From NCBI GenBank assembly GCA_016278505.1, contig JADQBQ010000021.1, positions 62,001 to 126,000 on the forward strand: a stretch of 64,000 nucleotides of DNA, read 5' to 3'. Numbering within the stretch: position 1 is the first letter of the stretch; each line of letters opens with the position of its first letter. Under the pieces are notes generated by a model. It saw nothing but the letters and a program-made list of their open reading frames with translations. It did no database searches and was not told where the DNA came from. Both the position numbers and the translations under genes were made by a program. Shown piece after piece: positions 35,640 through 44,057 of the stretch. This DNA is from Clostridiales bacterium. Its GTDB lineage: Bacteria > Bacillota > Desulfotomaculia > Desulfotomaculales > VENG01.

Positions 35640-37337
35640 GTGCAGAAACAAAACAATCCGTCGCCCAGGAGAATTGCTTGGGTTTTCTTAATATTTTGCT
35701 TGGCTTTCACATTACTAATTGGTCATTTGTTCTGGATACAGCTTATTCAAGGAAGGGATTGGCAGCAAAAAGCATCTCAAATGCGCACGAAAAGCAAAGT
35801 TCTAACATCACGCCGCGGTCTAATAATGGACCGTAATGGAAACAAGCTGGCCACAAATATTAAGGTGAACTCTATTTATGCCGATCCTCATATGATTGAC
35901 AGTACTGAACAAGCAGTCAAAGATTTAAGCTTAATACTTGGGGTGAATAAGAAAGAGTTATATGAAAAATTAAATAAGAATACATCTTTTGTTTGGATTA
36001 AGCGCAAAGTTGACTATGAAACATCCCAAAAGATCAGAGAATTACAGATTAAAGGTCTGGGGTTTATTGAGGAAAATAAACGTCTGTACCCAGATGGGCA
36101 AACAGCCTCTCATGTGCTGGGTTTTACCGGCATGGACTACCATGGATTGCAAGGAATCGAAAAGAGTTTAGATGAGGAACTCCAGGGAGAGGCCGGTGAC
36201 ATGTTAGCCGAATACGGGGCAAAAGGGAGAAAGATACCGGGAAGTACGTCCCGGTACAAGGAACCGGTCCCGGGAAATAACATTGTACTTACTTTGGATA
36301 AGCATATACAGTACTTTGTTGAACGAGAACTAAACAGCATTGTCAAGACTTACAATCCCAAACTAGCAGTGGCACTGGTCATGGATCCTAAAACAGGCGA
36401 AATACTGGCAATGGGGAATCAACCTACATTTAATCCTAATCGATGGAATGATTCGCCGGAAGAGATTTGGGACAATAATCCTGCTATATGGTACAACTAT
36501 GAACCTGGCTCCATTTTTAAAATCATTACGGCCGCCGCAGCGTTAGAAGAAGGATCGGCTAACTTAGAAAGCAAATTTTTTGATCCTGGTTATGTAGACG
36601 TGGATGGTCAAAAAATTAAATCCTGGAAACAAGGAGGACACGGCAGTCAAACCTTCCTAGAAATAATGCTTAACTCATGCAATCCAGGGTTTGTGAAAGT
36701 TGGTTTAACTCTTGGTAGAGAACGCTTTTATAAGTATATTGAAGGTTTTGGTTTTGGAAATGTTACTGGGGTTAAGTTGCCGGGGGAGGCTGGCGGAATA
36801 TTGATTCCTGAAAGTCAGGCCACCGACTTAAATATCGCTACCCAGGCTATAGGCCAATCCATAGCTGTAACTCCACTTCAGCTCATTAAAGCGGTTTCAG
36901 CAGTGGCAAATGGTGGAAAGCTCATGAAACCTCAGCTGGTTAAAAAGATTGTTACTTCGAGTGGGGAAATAATTCACGAATATCAACCAAAGGTAGAACG
37001 CCAGGTGATATCAGCCAAAACGTCTCAGGAAATGAGAAGTATTTTGGAAAAAGTTGTGACTGACGGAACAGGGAAGCAAGCTTATTTGGATGGGTACAGG
37101 GTAGCCGGGAAAACTGGAACAGCCGAAGTAGCGGGGGACAATGGCTATGTAAATGGGCAATACATATCTTCATTTGTAGGCTTTGCACCGGCCAATAACC
37201 CCCGCGTTACCATTCTTATCATGATAGCGGAACCTAAAGGTGATACATACCACGGCGGTCTGATTGCAGCCCCCTCCTTTAAAGCCATAGCTAGTGATAC
37301 TTTAAGATACTTAAAGATACATAGAAATTATAATTGA
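35640..37337 (+). CDS. Penicillin-binding protein (FtsI/SpoVD-type transpeptidase)
   Basis: 565-residue class B penicillin-binding protein that cross-links peptidoglycan outside the membrane. One N-terminal membrane helix (about 12-35), a dimerisation domain (60-210), then the transpeptidase. The catalytic motifs are SIFK (Ser291-Lys294), SCN (346-348) and KTG (491-493). No C-terminal PASTA domain, so it is closer to FtsI than to full SpoVD. Starts at GTG 35640 with GAGGG about 12 bases upstream. It is not in the usual mraZ-mraW-fts cluster but beside a broken ftsE and a copper module, suggesting an extra, acquired or specialised copy. Confidence 0.9.
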   Translation: MQKQNNPSPRRIAWVFLIFCLAFTLLIGHLFWIQLIQGRDWQQKASQMRTKSKVLTSRRGLIMDRNGNKLATNIKVNSIYADPHMIDSTEQAVKDLSLILGVNKKELYEKLNKNTSFVWIKRKVDYETSQKIRELQIKGLGFIEENKRLYPDGQTASHVLGFTGMDYHGLQGIEKSLDEELQGEAGDMLAEYGAKGRKIPGSTSRYKEPVPGNNIVLTLDKHIQYFVERELNSIVKTYNPKLAVALVMDPKTGEILAMGNQPTFNPNRWNDSPEEIWDNNPAIWYNYEPGSIFKIITAAAALEEGSANLESKFFDPGYVDVDGQKIKSWKQGGHGSQTFLEIMLNSCNPGFVKVGLTLGRERFYKYIEGFGFGNVTGVKLPGEAGGILIPESQATDLNIATQAIGQSIAVTPLQLIKAVSAVANGGKLMKPQLVKKIVTSSGEIIHEYQPKVERQVISAKTSQEMRSILEKVVTDGTGKQAYLDGYRVAGKTGTAEVAGDNGYVNGQYISSFVGFAPANNPRVTILIMIAEPKGDTYHGGLIAAPSFKAIASDTLRYLKIHRNYN

Positions 37338-37498
37338 TTGTTTTCAATATGTTAAATATTTGTAATGATTCTGTTTTTATAATGTAACTTTAGTTCTATA
37401 TAATCGGCCTAGAGAGTCAATAATAACTGAGGAAAAGGAGGAGTGAGTACTAAAGTCATATTTAATTTTTATCTATCATAATCCAAGGAGGTATGAAC

Positions 37499-37927
37499 AT
37501 GAAGGGTAAAGTATGGGTATTACTTTTGGGAGTGTCGCTTGTTGCAGCACTCATTGCACCAACCGCTTTTGCATCTTGGCAAAGTGCACAATTGGGTACA
37601 CCTGATTATCAGGACATGATGAATAATAACAACCAGGACATAATGGTTAGACACGTAGATGTTGAAACAAATGATACTGCAGAAGAAACTAACCAACAAT
37701 CTGACCCCGTAGATGGGGCTAAAAATAATTATTCTCCCCCACAAACACCGACAAATGATCAATTCACCCAAAATCAAGCACAAGCTTGGCAAGATCATTA
37801 TTCATACATGAATAACATGATGGGCGGGATGATGGGTGGCTACGGATCTGGTAACGGCAGTTACGGAATGATGGGCGGCTATGGATCTGGCAACGGCGGC
37901 TACGGAATGAATGGATCATCATATTAA
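37499..37927 (+). CDS. Exported Met/Gly/Asn-rich protein, 142 aa
   Basis: Signal peptide at the N terminus (MKGKVWVLLLGVSLVAALIAP, cleavage probably after AFA). The mature part is polar and Asn/Gln-rich, with the tail YMNNMMGGMMGGYGSGNG followed by a second MMGGYGSG repeat. Two ATGs compete; the second (37499) is 7 bases from AAGGAGG and is chosen. No known family recognised. Methionine clusters of this kind bind Cu(I) in several unrelated proteins. The genes that follow are csoR and copA, and a second Met-rich exported protein lies after copA, so a role in copper handling outside the cell is plausible but inferred. Confidence 0.75.
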   Translation: MKGKVWVLLLGVSLVAALIAPTAFASWQSAQLGTPDYQDMMNNNNQDIMVRHVDVETNDTAEETNQQSDPVDGAKNNYSPPQTPTNDQFTQNQAQAWQDHYSYMNNMMGGMMGGYGSGNGSYGMMGGYGSGNGGYGMNGSSY

Positions 37928-37981
37928 AAGAATAAAACAGGATATATAGACTTCACAAGCAGCGTAAACCGGTCAACTCCT

Positions 37982-38012
37982 AAATAAGATCCCGTTTAAC
38001 GGGATCTTATTT
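37982..38012 (+). terminator. Terminator after the Met-rich protein gene
   Basis: 13-bp perfect stem AAATAAGATCCCG / CGGGATCTTATTT with a 5-base loop, followed by TATATC. It separates this gene from the csoR-copA operon. Confidence 0.85.
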
Positions 38013-38183
38013 TATATCATAAAACTATAATGTAACACTTACAACTTAATGGATATGCATTGAACATTTCTTTACGAAAAACCTGTTATTTTTAAATCAT
38101 AACAGCGTTATCAACCTTCTACATATTTTACCTTAAAGTGTAAATAGCTCACGACAAATACTGATATTTTTTTCTTTAAGGTG

Positions 38184-38210
38184 TTGACAATTAAACAGCG
38201 ATAATATAAA
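38184..38210 (+). promoter_or_regulatory. Candidate sigma-A promoter of csoR-copA
   Basis: -35 TTGACA (38184-38189) and -10 TATAAA (38205-38210) with a short 15-base spacer. Short or off-length spacing is common in metal-regulated promoters. The CsoR-type palindrome begins 17 bases downstream. Confidence 0.5.
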
Positions 38211-38226
38211 GTTACTTAATAATACT

Positions 38227-38244
38227 ATACCCCCTGTAGGGTAT
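38227..38244. promoter_or_regulatory. CsoR-type operator
   Basis: ATACCCCCTGTAGGGTAT, inverted repeat ATACCC / GGGTAT with a 6-base centre. It matches the G/C-tract palindromes bound by CsoR repressors, directly ahead of the csoR start. Expected to be bound without copper and released when Cu(I) loads CsoR. Confidence 0.8.
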
Positions 38245-38267
38245 GCAAAGTTAAAGGCGGTTATCTG

Positions 38268-38531
38268 ATGCAAGGGAACAAAAAAGAGCTTATGGACAGG
38301 CTTAAGAGAGTAGAGGGGCAAATTCGAGGCATTCAAAAAATGATAGAGGAAGACCGTTATTGTATTGATGTTTTATACCAGGTCAGTGCCAGCCGTGCAG
38401 CCTTGAAAAAGTTAGGGATGCAAATGGTGAGAAATCATACCCGGGCATGTGTTGCCAATGCAATCAGACAGGAACACGGCGATGAAGCAATTGACGAATT
38501 AATGCAGTTTTTGGACAAGTTTGTAGACTGA
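38268..38531 (+). CDS. csoR: Copper-sensing transcriptional repressor CsoR
   Basis: 87-residue all-helical DUF156 repressor. The Cu(I) ligand set Cys-His-Cys is present at C32 (RYCIDVL), H57 and C61 (NHTRAC), which separates CsoR from nickel-sensing RcnR and formaldehyde-sensing FrmR. The N terminus LMDRLKRVEGQIRGIQKMIEE is the family signature. It represses the operon it leads, with copA starting 21 bases after its stop. ATG 38268 has a weak ribosome site (AAAGGCGG about 10 bases before). Confidence 0.93.
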   Translation: MQGNKKELMDRLKRVEGQIRGIQKMIEEDRYCIDVLYQVSASRAALKKLGMQMVRNHTRACVANAIRQEHGDEAIDELMQFLDKFVD

Positions 38532-38552
38532 CATTCAAAGGGAGTTGGTAGA

Positions 38553-40973
38553 ATGGCAACGGAAGGTACGTTAAAAAAAGCTGAGTTTAAAGTAACCGGT
38601 ATGAGCTGTGCTGCCTGCGCAGCCCGGATAGAGAAAAACTTAGCCGGGGAGAAGGGCGTGCATGACGCCACGGTTAACTTTGCCACCAGTAAGGCTACCG
38701 TAAATTATGACTCTGGCCAAGTTGAGCCTGAATACCTTTCAGAAGTTATTAAACAGGTGGGTTTCGGAGTGGTAACGGAAAATGTAGAACTGCGTATTAC
38801 CGGGATGACTTGTGCAGCGTGCTCTGCAAGGGTGGAGAAAAAGTTGAATTCCCTCCCCGGAGTGCAGGCTAGTGTCAACATAGCCACGGAAAAGGCAGTG
38901 GCGGACTATAACCCGGGCCTTACCGATCTGGGGGAAATAAAAAAGGCCATAGTTGGCATCGGCTACGGGGCGGAAGTAGCTGACACCGGGGGCGCGGATG
39001 CTGAAAAAGAAGCACGGGAAAAGGAAATCCGCCGTTTCAAAAACCTGTTCGTATTCTCAGCGGTACTTTCCTTACCGCTGTTGGCATATATGTTTGGCAT
39101 GCTGTTCAAACTTAACTTGCCGGATATTGTTTATAATCATTACTTCCAGTTAATCCTTGCTACCCCTATCCAATTTATTGCGGGATGGCACTTTTACCGG
39201 GACGCTTACCTGGTCTTAAAAAATAAGGGAGCGAATATGTCTGTGCTGGTGGTCCTCGGTACCACCGCGGCCTACCTATATAGTGTAGTGGTGACCTTTT
39301 GGGGTGCATCTATCGGCGCAGACGAAGTATACTTTGAAACCAGTGCCCTGATCATTACACTTATATTACTGGGTCGCTTACTGGAAGCAGTGGCCAAGGG
39401 GAAAACTTCCGAGGCCATTAAAAAATTAATGGGCCTGCAGGCCAAAACAGCCCGCGTAATCAGGGACGGGCAGGAAATGGAAATCCCGGTTGAACAGGTA
39501 ATGGTAGATGATATTATTGCTGTACGGCCCGGAGAAAAACTTCCCGTGGACGGTGAAATAGTCGAAGGTTATTCCAGTGTTGATGAGTCCATGCTTACCG
39601 GTGAAAGCCTGCCGGTGGATAAAAATGTGGGAGACACCGTGATCGGTGCCACTATCAATAAACTGGGAACCTTTAAGTTTAAAGCCACCAAAGTAGGCAA
39701 GGATACAGCTCTGGCGCAAATTGTACGTATAGTGGAGGACGCACAAGGTTCCAAGGCCCCTATTCAGCGCATGGCGGATATTATTTCCGGTTATTTTGTC
39801 CCGGTGGTAGTTGGCATTTCACTGATTACCTTCGCCTTATGGTATTTCTTCGGCGACCCCGGCAACTTTACATGGGCCCTCATCAATTTCACCGCAGTAT
39901 TGGTAATCGCCTGCCCGTGCGCCCTGGGCTTAGCCACACCCACATCAATTATGGTGGGAACAGGACGGGGAGCAGAAAACGGCATTTTGATCAAGGGTGG
40001 TGAATTCCTGGAGCGGGCGCAGAAGATCAATGCCCTGGTATTGGACAAGACGGGTACCATCACCCGGGGTGCGCCGGCTCTGACCGATTTGCTCGTATTG
40101 GATTCAGTAGCAGGAAGCGAGAAAGAATTGCTGGCCCTAGCAGGCGGAGCAGAAAAGGGCTCGGAACACCCTCTGGCCCAGGCCATAGTGCAAAAGGCTG
40201 AAGAAGAAGGCCTGGAATTACCGGTGCCACATCAATTCGAAGCTATTCCAGGACATGGTGTGCTGGCCCAAATGAAAGACCACAAATTATTGCTGGGTAC
40301 TCGCAAGTTAATGAGTGAAAATGATGTGGAATGGGAGAGCCATGAGAAAAAGATTGAAAAACTGGAACGTGAAGGAAAGACCGTAATGATCATGGCGGCA
40401 GCCGGAAAGGCTGTGGCCTTGCTAGGAGTTGCCGATACAATTAAGGATAACTCAACAGAAGCTATACATGCCCTTAAAGAAATGGGTATAGAGGTTTGGA
40501 TGATTACTGGTGATAACAAGCGTACCGCAGATGCCATTGCCGTCCAGGTGGGCATTGAGAATGTACTTGCCGAAGTACTGCCCGAAGATAAAGCCAGAGA
40601 AGTACAAAAGTTACAGGAGAGCGGCAAGGTGACCGGCATGGTGGGGGACGGCATCAACGATGCCCCGGCCCTGGCTACTGCTGAGGTGGGATTTGCAGTG
40701 GGTACCGGAACTGATGTGGCCATGGAAGCTGCAGATATTACTTTGATGAGCGGGGACCTGAGAGGAGTCGTTAACAGCATCAGGTTAAGTCGGGCCACCA
40801 TGCGTAACATCAAACAAAACCTGTTTTGGGCCCTTATTTACAATACAGTGGGCGTACCGGTAGCTGCCTTAGGCTTTTTAAATCCGGTCCTTGCCGGTGC
40901 TGCCATGGCGTTCAGTTCCGTTTCCGTGGTAACCAATGCATTACGTTTAAAGAGAGTTAAACTGAAAAGCTAG
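38553..40973 (+). CDS. copA: Copper-exporting P1B-type ATPase CopA
   Basis: 806-residue Cu(I) efflux ATPase. Two N-terminal heavy-metal-associated domains with CxxC at C19/C22 (GMSCAAC) and C87/C90 (GMTCAAC). Eight predicted membrane helices, the ion-path motif CPC (454-456), phosphorylation motif DKTGT (498-502), actuator TGES, nucleotide-binding HP in SEHPLAQA and hinge [12 protein letters not shown]. The layout is typical of Gram-positive CopA. It lies behind csoR in one operon. AGGGAG precedes the ATG. There is no separate CopZ chaperone gene. Confidence 0.96.
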   Translation: MATEGTLKKAEFKVTGMSCAACAARIEKNLAGEKGVHDATVNFATSKATVNYDSGQVEPEYLSEVIKQVGFGVVTENVELRITGMTCAACSARVEKKLNSLPGVQASVNIATEKAVADYNPGLTDLGEIKKAIVGIGYGAEVADTGGADAEKEAREKEIRRFKNLFVFSAVLSLPLLAYMFGMLFKLNLPDIVYNHYFQLILATPIQFIAGWHFYRDAYLVLKNKGANMSVLVVLGTTAAYLYSVVVTFWGASIGADEVYFETSALIITLILLGRLLEAVAKGKTSEAIKKLMGLQAKTARVIRDGQEMEIPVEQVMVDDIIAVRPGEKLPVDGEIVEGYSSVDESMLTGESLPVDKNVGDTVIGATINKLGTFKFKATKVGKDTALAQIVRIVEDAQGSKAPIQRMADIISGYFVPVVVGISLITFALWYFFGDPGNFTWALINFTAVLVIACPCALGLATPTSIMVGTGRGAENGILIKGGEFLERAQKINALVLDKTGTITRGAPALTDLLVLDSVAGSEKELLALAGGAEKGSEHPLAQAIVQKAEEEGLELPVPHQFEAIPGHGVLAQMKDHKLLLGTRKLMSENDVEWESHEKKIEKLEREGKTVMIMAAAGKAVALLGVADTIKDNSTEAIHALKEMGIEVWMITGDNKRTADAIAVQVGIENVLAEVLPEDKAREVQKLQESGKVTGMVGDGINDAPALATAEVGFAVGTGTDVAMEAADITLMSGDLRGVVNSIRLSRATMRNIKQNLFWALIYNTVGVPVAALGFLNPVLAGAAMAFSSVSVVTNALRLKRVKLKS

Positions 40974-41004
40974 TAGATATAAATAAGCTAAGGAGGTGAT
41001 AATT

Positions 41005-41079
41005 ATGATGAGGAAGCGTTTTATGCTTCGCCGCGTGGCAAACTGCGACGGTGGACACCGAATAAAGTCCCGGGCATGA
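41005..41079 (+). CDS. Possible 24-residue basic peptide after copA
   Basis: ATG 41005 behind a near-perfect ribosome site (AAGGAGGTGAT, spacing 6). The frame encodes MMRKRFMLRRVANCDGGHRI and four more residues, ending TGA 41077-41079. Strongly basic, with one Cys and one His. It falls between copA and the operon terminator. The strong initiation signal is the main support; the peptide matches nothing I know. It could be a small protein or a translation-dependent regulator. Confidence 0.5.
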   Translation: MMRKRFMLRRVANCDGGHRIKSRA

Positions 41080-41105
41080 CACAAAACTGCCTATAATATA
41101 CACTG

Positions 41106-41139
41106 AAGGGCCGTGTGGATATTAATCTGCACGGCCCTT
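41106..41139 (+). terminator. Terminator of the csoR-copA operon
   Basis: AAGGGCCGTG / CACGGCCCTT, 10-bp stem with a 14-base loop, then TATTTAAA. Confidence 0.8.
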
Positions 41140-41180
41140 TATTTAAACACTTGATAACCCATACATAGAATTCAATGTAT

Positions 41181-41271
41181 AATCTTTATATTTTTGTTAT
41201 GAATACGAGATCGTTTTGTAAATTGGAGGTTTTAAAATAATAATTGACGCTTGGATTATTTTTCCTTGGGG
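41181..41271 (+). repeat. Intergenic repeat, copy B
   Basis: Second copy of the element at 35471-35561. Shared blocks are GTTTTGTAA-TTGGAGG, TTAAAATAAT and GGATTATTTTTCCT. The hairpin arms have diverged in this copy, and the 4-codon ATG has become ATA, so it does not encode a conserved peptide. It ends about 80 bases before the second Met-rich gene, the same distance as copy A to its gene. Confidence 0.7.
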
Positions 41272-41353
41272 GGAGGGATAGCTCTGGAATAACTTTATCA
41301 TATTAACCCAAGCATGGTTTGACATTCATTATAATTAAACGGGGGTGTAAGTT

Positions 41354-41890
41354 GTGGGTAAGAATAAAACATTCGTGCTGCTTTTTGCATTTGTCCTTCT
41401 ATTTTCTTTAGTAGGTATAGCAAATGCTGCTGAAATTGACACGGACCAAATGAAAATGAACAATTCCGCCGCAGTTTCAGAAACTAATGATGAACAAGCA
41501 GGGATGATGGACGATAGGGACGGAAATAGCACAGTAGACGGCAATGGCAATATGATGAACAGTGAGAATGAAATTGATACAACTGACGAAGAAAACAGTG
41601 ATATGATAGGCAATGAAGATACCACAGTGGACATGAAAAATGACAACATGATGGACAGCGGAAAAGACGATATGATGAACAACGAAGATACGAACGATTC
41701 AATTGACGGAAACAACAGAGATGATGAGAATGACAGGGTGGACAGGGAAGAAAATAATGATCAAATTAGAGACTTCCCCGGATATAGAATGGTCCCTTAT
41801 AACGCCAACAACTCATATTTCAACTGTTCTTGGAATAACCGCCCCCAAAGATATAACGGTATGATGGGAATGATGGGTGGTTACAGATAG
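41354..41890 (+). CDS. Exported Met/Asp/Asn-rich protein, 178 aa
   Basis: Begins at GTG 41354 with GGGGGTG about 8 bases upstream. The signal peptide is about 1-25 (FVLLFAFVLLFSLVGIANA, cleavage after NAA). The mature protein is extremely acidic and low-complexity, built of repeated blocks such as DGNGNMMNSENE, NDNMMDSGKDDMMNNED and DRVDREENNDQ. It ends in RYNGMMGMMGGYR, sharing the MMGG-Y tail with the protein at 37499. Paired methionines recur throughout. No known family. Likely a secreted or wall-associated metal-binding protein given the copper operon next door; the acidic blocks could equally bind calcium. Confidence 0.75.
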   Translation: MGKNKTFVLLFAFVLLFSLVGIANAAEIDTDQMKMNNSAAVSETNDEQAGMMDDRDGNSTVDGNGNMMNSENEIDTTDEENSDMIGNEDTTVDMKNDNMMDSGKDDMMNNEDTNDSIDGNNRDDENDRVDREENNDQIRDFPGYRMVPYNANNSYFNCSWNNRPQRYNGMMGMMGGYR

Positions 41891-41917
41891 GCTTTGGCTG
41901 ATACTCATTAAACAAGC

Positions 41918-41951
41918 AAAAAGGCCGGAAATACCAATACCCGGCCTTTTT
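41918..41951. terminator. Bidirectional terminator
   Basis: AAAAAGGCCGG / CCGGCCTTTTT, 11-bp stem with A-run on one side and T-run on the other, between two convergent genes. Confidence 0.85.
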
Positions 41952-41956
41952 TAATT

Positions 41957-43606
41957 TTAAATAAGCATTGGCACTACTACAAACAGTAGCGCTGCCGCCG
42001 CTCCGGCAGTCAAATTATACGGTGTCATAGCACGAACATAACTCATGTGTTCCGCCTCGGCTACACCTGACGACATGGCAGTCATGCCTGACAGGGGAGA
42101 AGTTACATCTCCAAAAGTTCCACCCGAAAACACAGCTGCCGCGGCGAGAGGAATAGAAGCACCCGAAGCGGCGGCCAGGGGAATGGCAAGAGGCATCATA
42201 AGGGCCCAAGATCCCCAGGAAGAACCGATAAAGTACGTCACCGCTGCCGTGATTACAAATGCTGCCGCCGGTACCCAAACAGCGGGAAGGGTGGCCCCCA
42301 GAGTGGTTTCAATTAACTTTGGCAGACCCAGATCGCGTGAAACCGTTGCAATTGGCCAGGCCACCACAAGAATTACAATGGTGACCATTAATTTATTACC
42401 ACCCTTTATAAACCCGTTAGTGAGGTCTTTAAGTGATAACCGCTGCAGGAGATATAACAGAGCCGTTATCACCGTAGTCAAAAAGAGTGCTTGAAACATA
42501 GCACGCGATGCGTTGGCCTGAGAGAATATTTCCAAAAGGGTGTCTCCCTTGGCACGGCCGTCCAGCCAGACCATAAGGAAACTCAAGGGAATTAGGATTC
42601 CAATAGGTATTAGCAAATTCAAAGCCCGTGGAGGCAACTTACTTTTTATTTCCATGTCATGATCATGCTCCATGTTCACAGGGGCATTTGGTCCTTCTCC
42701 GTTGCTCTTTTTCATCTCGTTTTCATTGTGCTTCGAAGATGTCACATTAATATCTTTTCCAGCTGCCGTACCCATTTGATCCCGAGCTGTATCCAACCTT
42801 CGTGCTTCACCGGGTGTCAGATCTTCAGCCGCCTCGTGACCGAATGCAGGAACACCTCTAACACCGCGCACATTGTTTTTAATACCTTTCGGCGCCGGTT
42901 TATGCCTTTCTCCGTCTTCCAGAGCTGCTTTCTTGTCGGCTTCGGCCATCTCCCGGAATTGCCACGGGCTAAAAATTGACAAAAGAGCTGTCAAAATAGC
43001 GGTGAAGCTGAAAAAGTTAAAGGGTATAGTTTGCAAAAAAATGATGAAAGGTGAACCCGCAACCCCTGCAGATCTTAACCCCACAGCCAACACTCCCAGC
43101 ATATAACCCACATACGTAGTAGCAATGGGAATAAGACTGATCAATGGACTGGCAGTGTTATTCAGAGTAAAGGCAAGTCGCTCCGGAGAAACCTTAAACT
43201 CTTTAGCCAGGGGTTTAGTAACAGCCCCGGCTGCCACCACCCGAAAGCCGCAGTCTATAAAGGTTATAGGCGCCAGAGCCGCGACTGAGAGAAGTGCCCC
43301 ACGAGCGCTCTGAACTACACGCTCCATAAGATGCGTAAAGCCGCTTACTCCGCCCGCCAGTTGGATCATGGTTACCAGACCGCTAAACACGTAAAGGAAA
43401 AGCAGTACATCCAGGTTTCCCGTATCGGATAACATAGCCAATATATAGGAAATGGTCCCGGAAAGAGACGAAAGAAACCCCGGAGATTTTATAAATGCTC
43501 CCAACCAAAGGCCCGCCAGCAGCGAGGGAATTACCTGCCTGGTTATCATCGCCAAAAGGATGGCGAAAACGGAAGGTAAGATAGAGACCCAAAGCCCTAA
43601 TTCCAT
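41957..43606 (-). CDS. NhaC-type Na+/H+ antiporter family protein
   Basis: 549-residue polytopic membrane protein of the NhaC superfamily (Na+/H+ or organic-ion antiport). About 11-12 hydrophobic segments. Conserved text: TFIDCGFRVVAAGAVTKPLA, LNNTASPLISLIPIATTYVGY, SSWGSWALMMPLAIPLA, FSGGTFGDVTSPLSGMT. An unusual hydrophilic, charged insertion of about 110 residues (216-328) splits the two halves and contains a His/Asp-rich NMEHDHDMEI. ATG 43606 with GAGG 8 bases upstream. Transported ion not determined; amino acid antiporters also belong here. Confidence 0.85.
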   Translation of the reverse strand: MELGLWVSILPSVFAILLAMITRQVIPSLLAGLWLGAFIKSPGFLSSLSGTISYILAMLSDTGNLDVLLFLYVFSGLVTMIQLAGGVSGFTHLMERVVQSARGALLSVAALAPITFIDCGFRVVAAGAVTKPLAKEFKVSPERLAFTLNNTASPLISLIPIATTYVGYMLGVLAVGLRSAGVAGSPFIIFLQTIPFNFFSFTAILTALLSIFSPWQFREMAEADKKAALEDGERHKPAPKGIKNNVRGVRGVPAFGHEAAEDLTPGEARRLDTARDQMGTAAGKDINVTSSKHNENEMKKSNGEGPNAPVNMEHDHDMEIKSKLPPRALNLLIPIGILIPLSFLMVWLDGRAKGDTLLEIFSQANASRAMFQALFLTTVITALLYLLQRLSLKDLTNGFIKGGNKLMVTIVILVVAWPIATVSRDLGLPKLIETTLGATLPAVWVPAAAFVITAAVTYFIGSSWGSWALMMPLAIPLAAASGASIPLAAAAVFSGGTFGDVTSPLSGMTAMSSGVAEAEHMSYVRAMTPYNLTAGAAAALLFVVVPMLI

Positions 43607-43887
43607 AGTAGAACCTCATTTCTCGGATGCTTTATCGACTTTAATTAATCCTTTCTTAATTTCTCCTCTTCACAAGGTGAAAACTTTTGCTTCTGCTGCA
43701 ATGTCAATCAACTTATCAGCCCCAGCAAATTCCACTCCGTATTGCTCCTTTATCATCATTATTTCAGGCTGATTTTTTATTTTCCCGTAAAAAGTGATAT
43801 AATATACTGATTTGGGAAAAGGGGCTAGAAACCTTGTAATACAAGGCTTTTTGCCCTTCTCATTTTTTGATGGCCTGATTTATTAGC
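43607..43887. other. Region upstream of the antiporter
   Basis: About 280 bases. On the minus strand a 29-codon frame (43670-43759, ending KLIDIAAEAKVFTL) reads like the end of an enzyme but has no ribosome site. It may be a remnant of a lost gene or chance. The plus strand contains the structured element listed separately at 43798-43868. Confidence 0.35.
43798..43868 (+). ncRNA. Possible short structured transcript
   Basis: A perfect TATAAT (43798-43803; no good -35) is followed within 15 bases by nested complementary segments. The outer pair is AAGGGGC with GCCCTT and the inner hairpin CCTTG-TAATA-CAAGG, then CATTTTTTG. The arrangement resembles a small terminator-ended RNA. No known RNA family recognised. 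Confidence 0.3.
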
Positions 43888-44012
43888 AATATTTGCTGAA
43901 TCCGACCTGCCGTCCGGAGTGGTAAATTACCTGCAAACTTTATAGTATCCCGTGATGTTGTGCAAAACACCCTGCACCGCGGGTTTGCCCCGGGGAAGAA
44001 GGCGACGAATAA
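43888..44012 (+). pseudogene. putA: Decayed putA (P5C dehydrogenase) fragment
   Basis: Two separated stretches of the intact putA at 21468-24464 are fused here. 43888-43934 matches 23534-23580 (encoding IFAESDLPSGVVNYL against IFAESGLPTGVLNYL). 43935-44012 matches 24385-24463, the very end of the gene including GGCGACGAATAA. The junction is the 9-mer ATTACCTGC, which occurs at both deletion ends in the intact gene (23572-23580 and 24376-24384, 804 bases apart, in frame). After the junction there is a one-base loss and a TAG, so it cannot be translated through. The non-coding sequence after the stop is also conserved. Confidence 0.85.
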
Positions 44013-44018
44013 TGTATA

Positions 44019-44057
44019 AATTTGATTGTATTTTACCAAAAACTACTATAAAATAAG
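44019..44057 (+). repeat. Duplicate of the post-putA sequence
   Basis: 39 bases matching 24483-24521 with one mismatch, directly after the putA remnant. The better preservation of this non-coding part than of the coding part is notable. Confidence 0.85.

Noticed and set aside
38705-40813. Minus-strand frames within copA
   Set aside because: CopA has every catalytic motif on the plus strand; the opposite frames are compositional shadows.
42015-43313. Several frames of 60-150 codons on both strands inside the antiporter gene
   Set aside because: They overlap a clear membrane-protein gene with strong family motifs; they are frame shadows.
43670-43759. 29-codon minus-strand frame ending KLIDIAAEAKVFTL
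   Set aside because: Reads like protein, but there is no ribosome site and too little sequence to assign. Kept only as a note in the intergenic entry.
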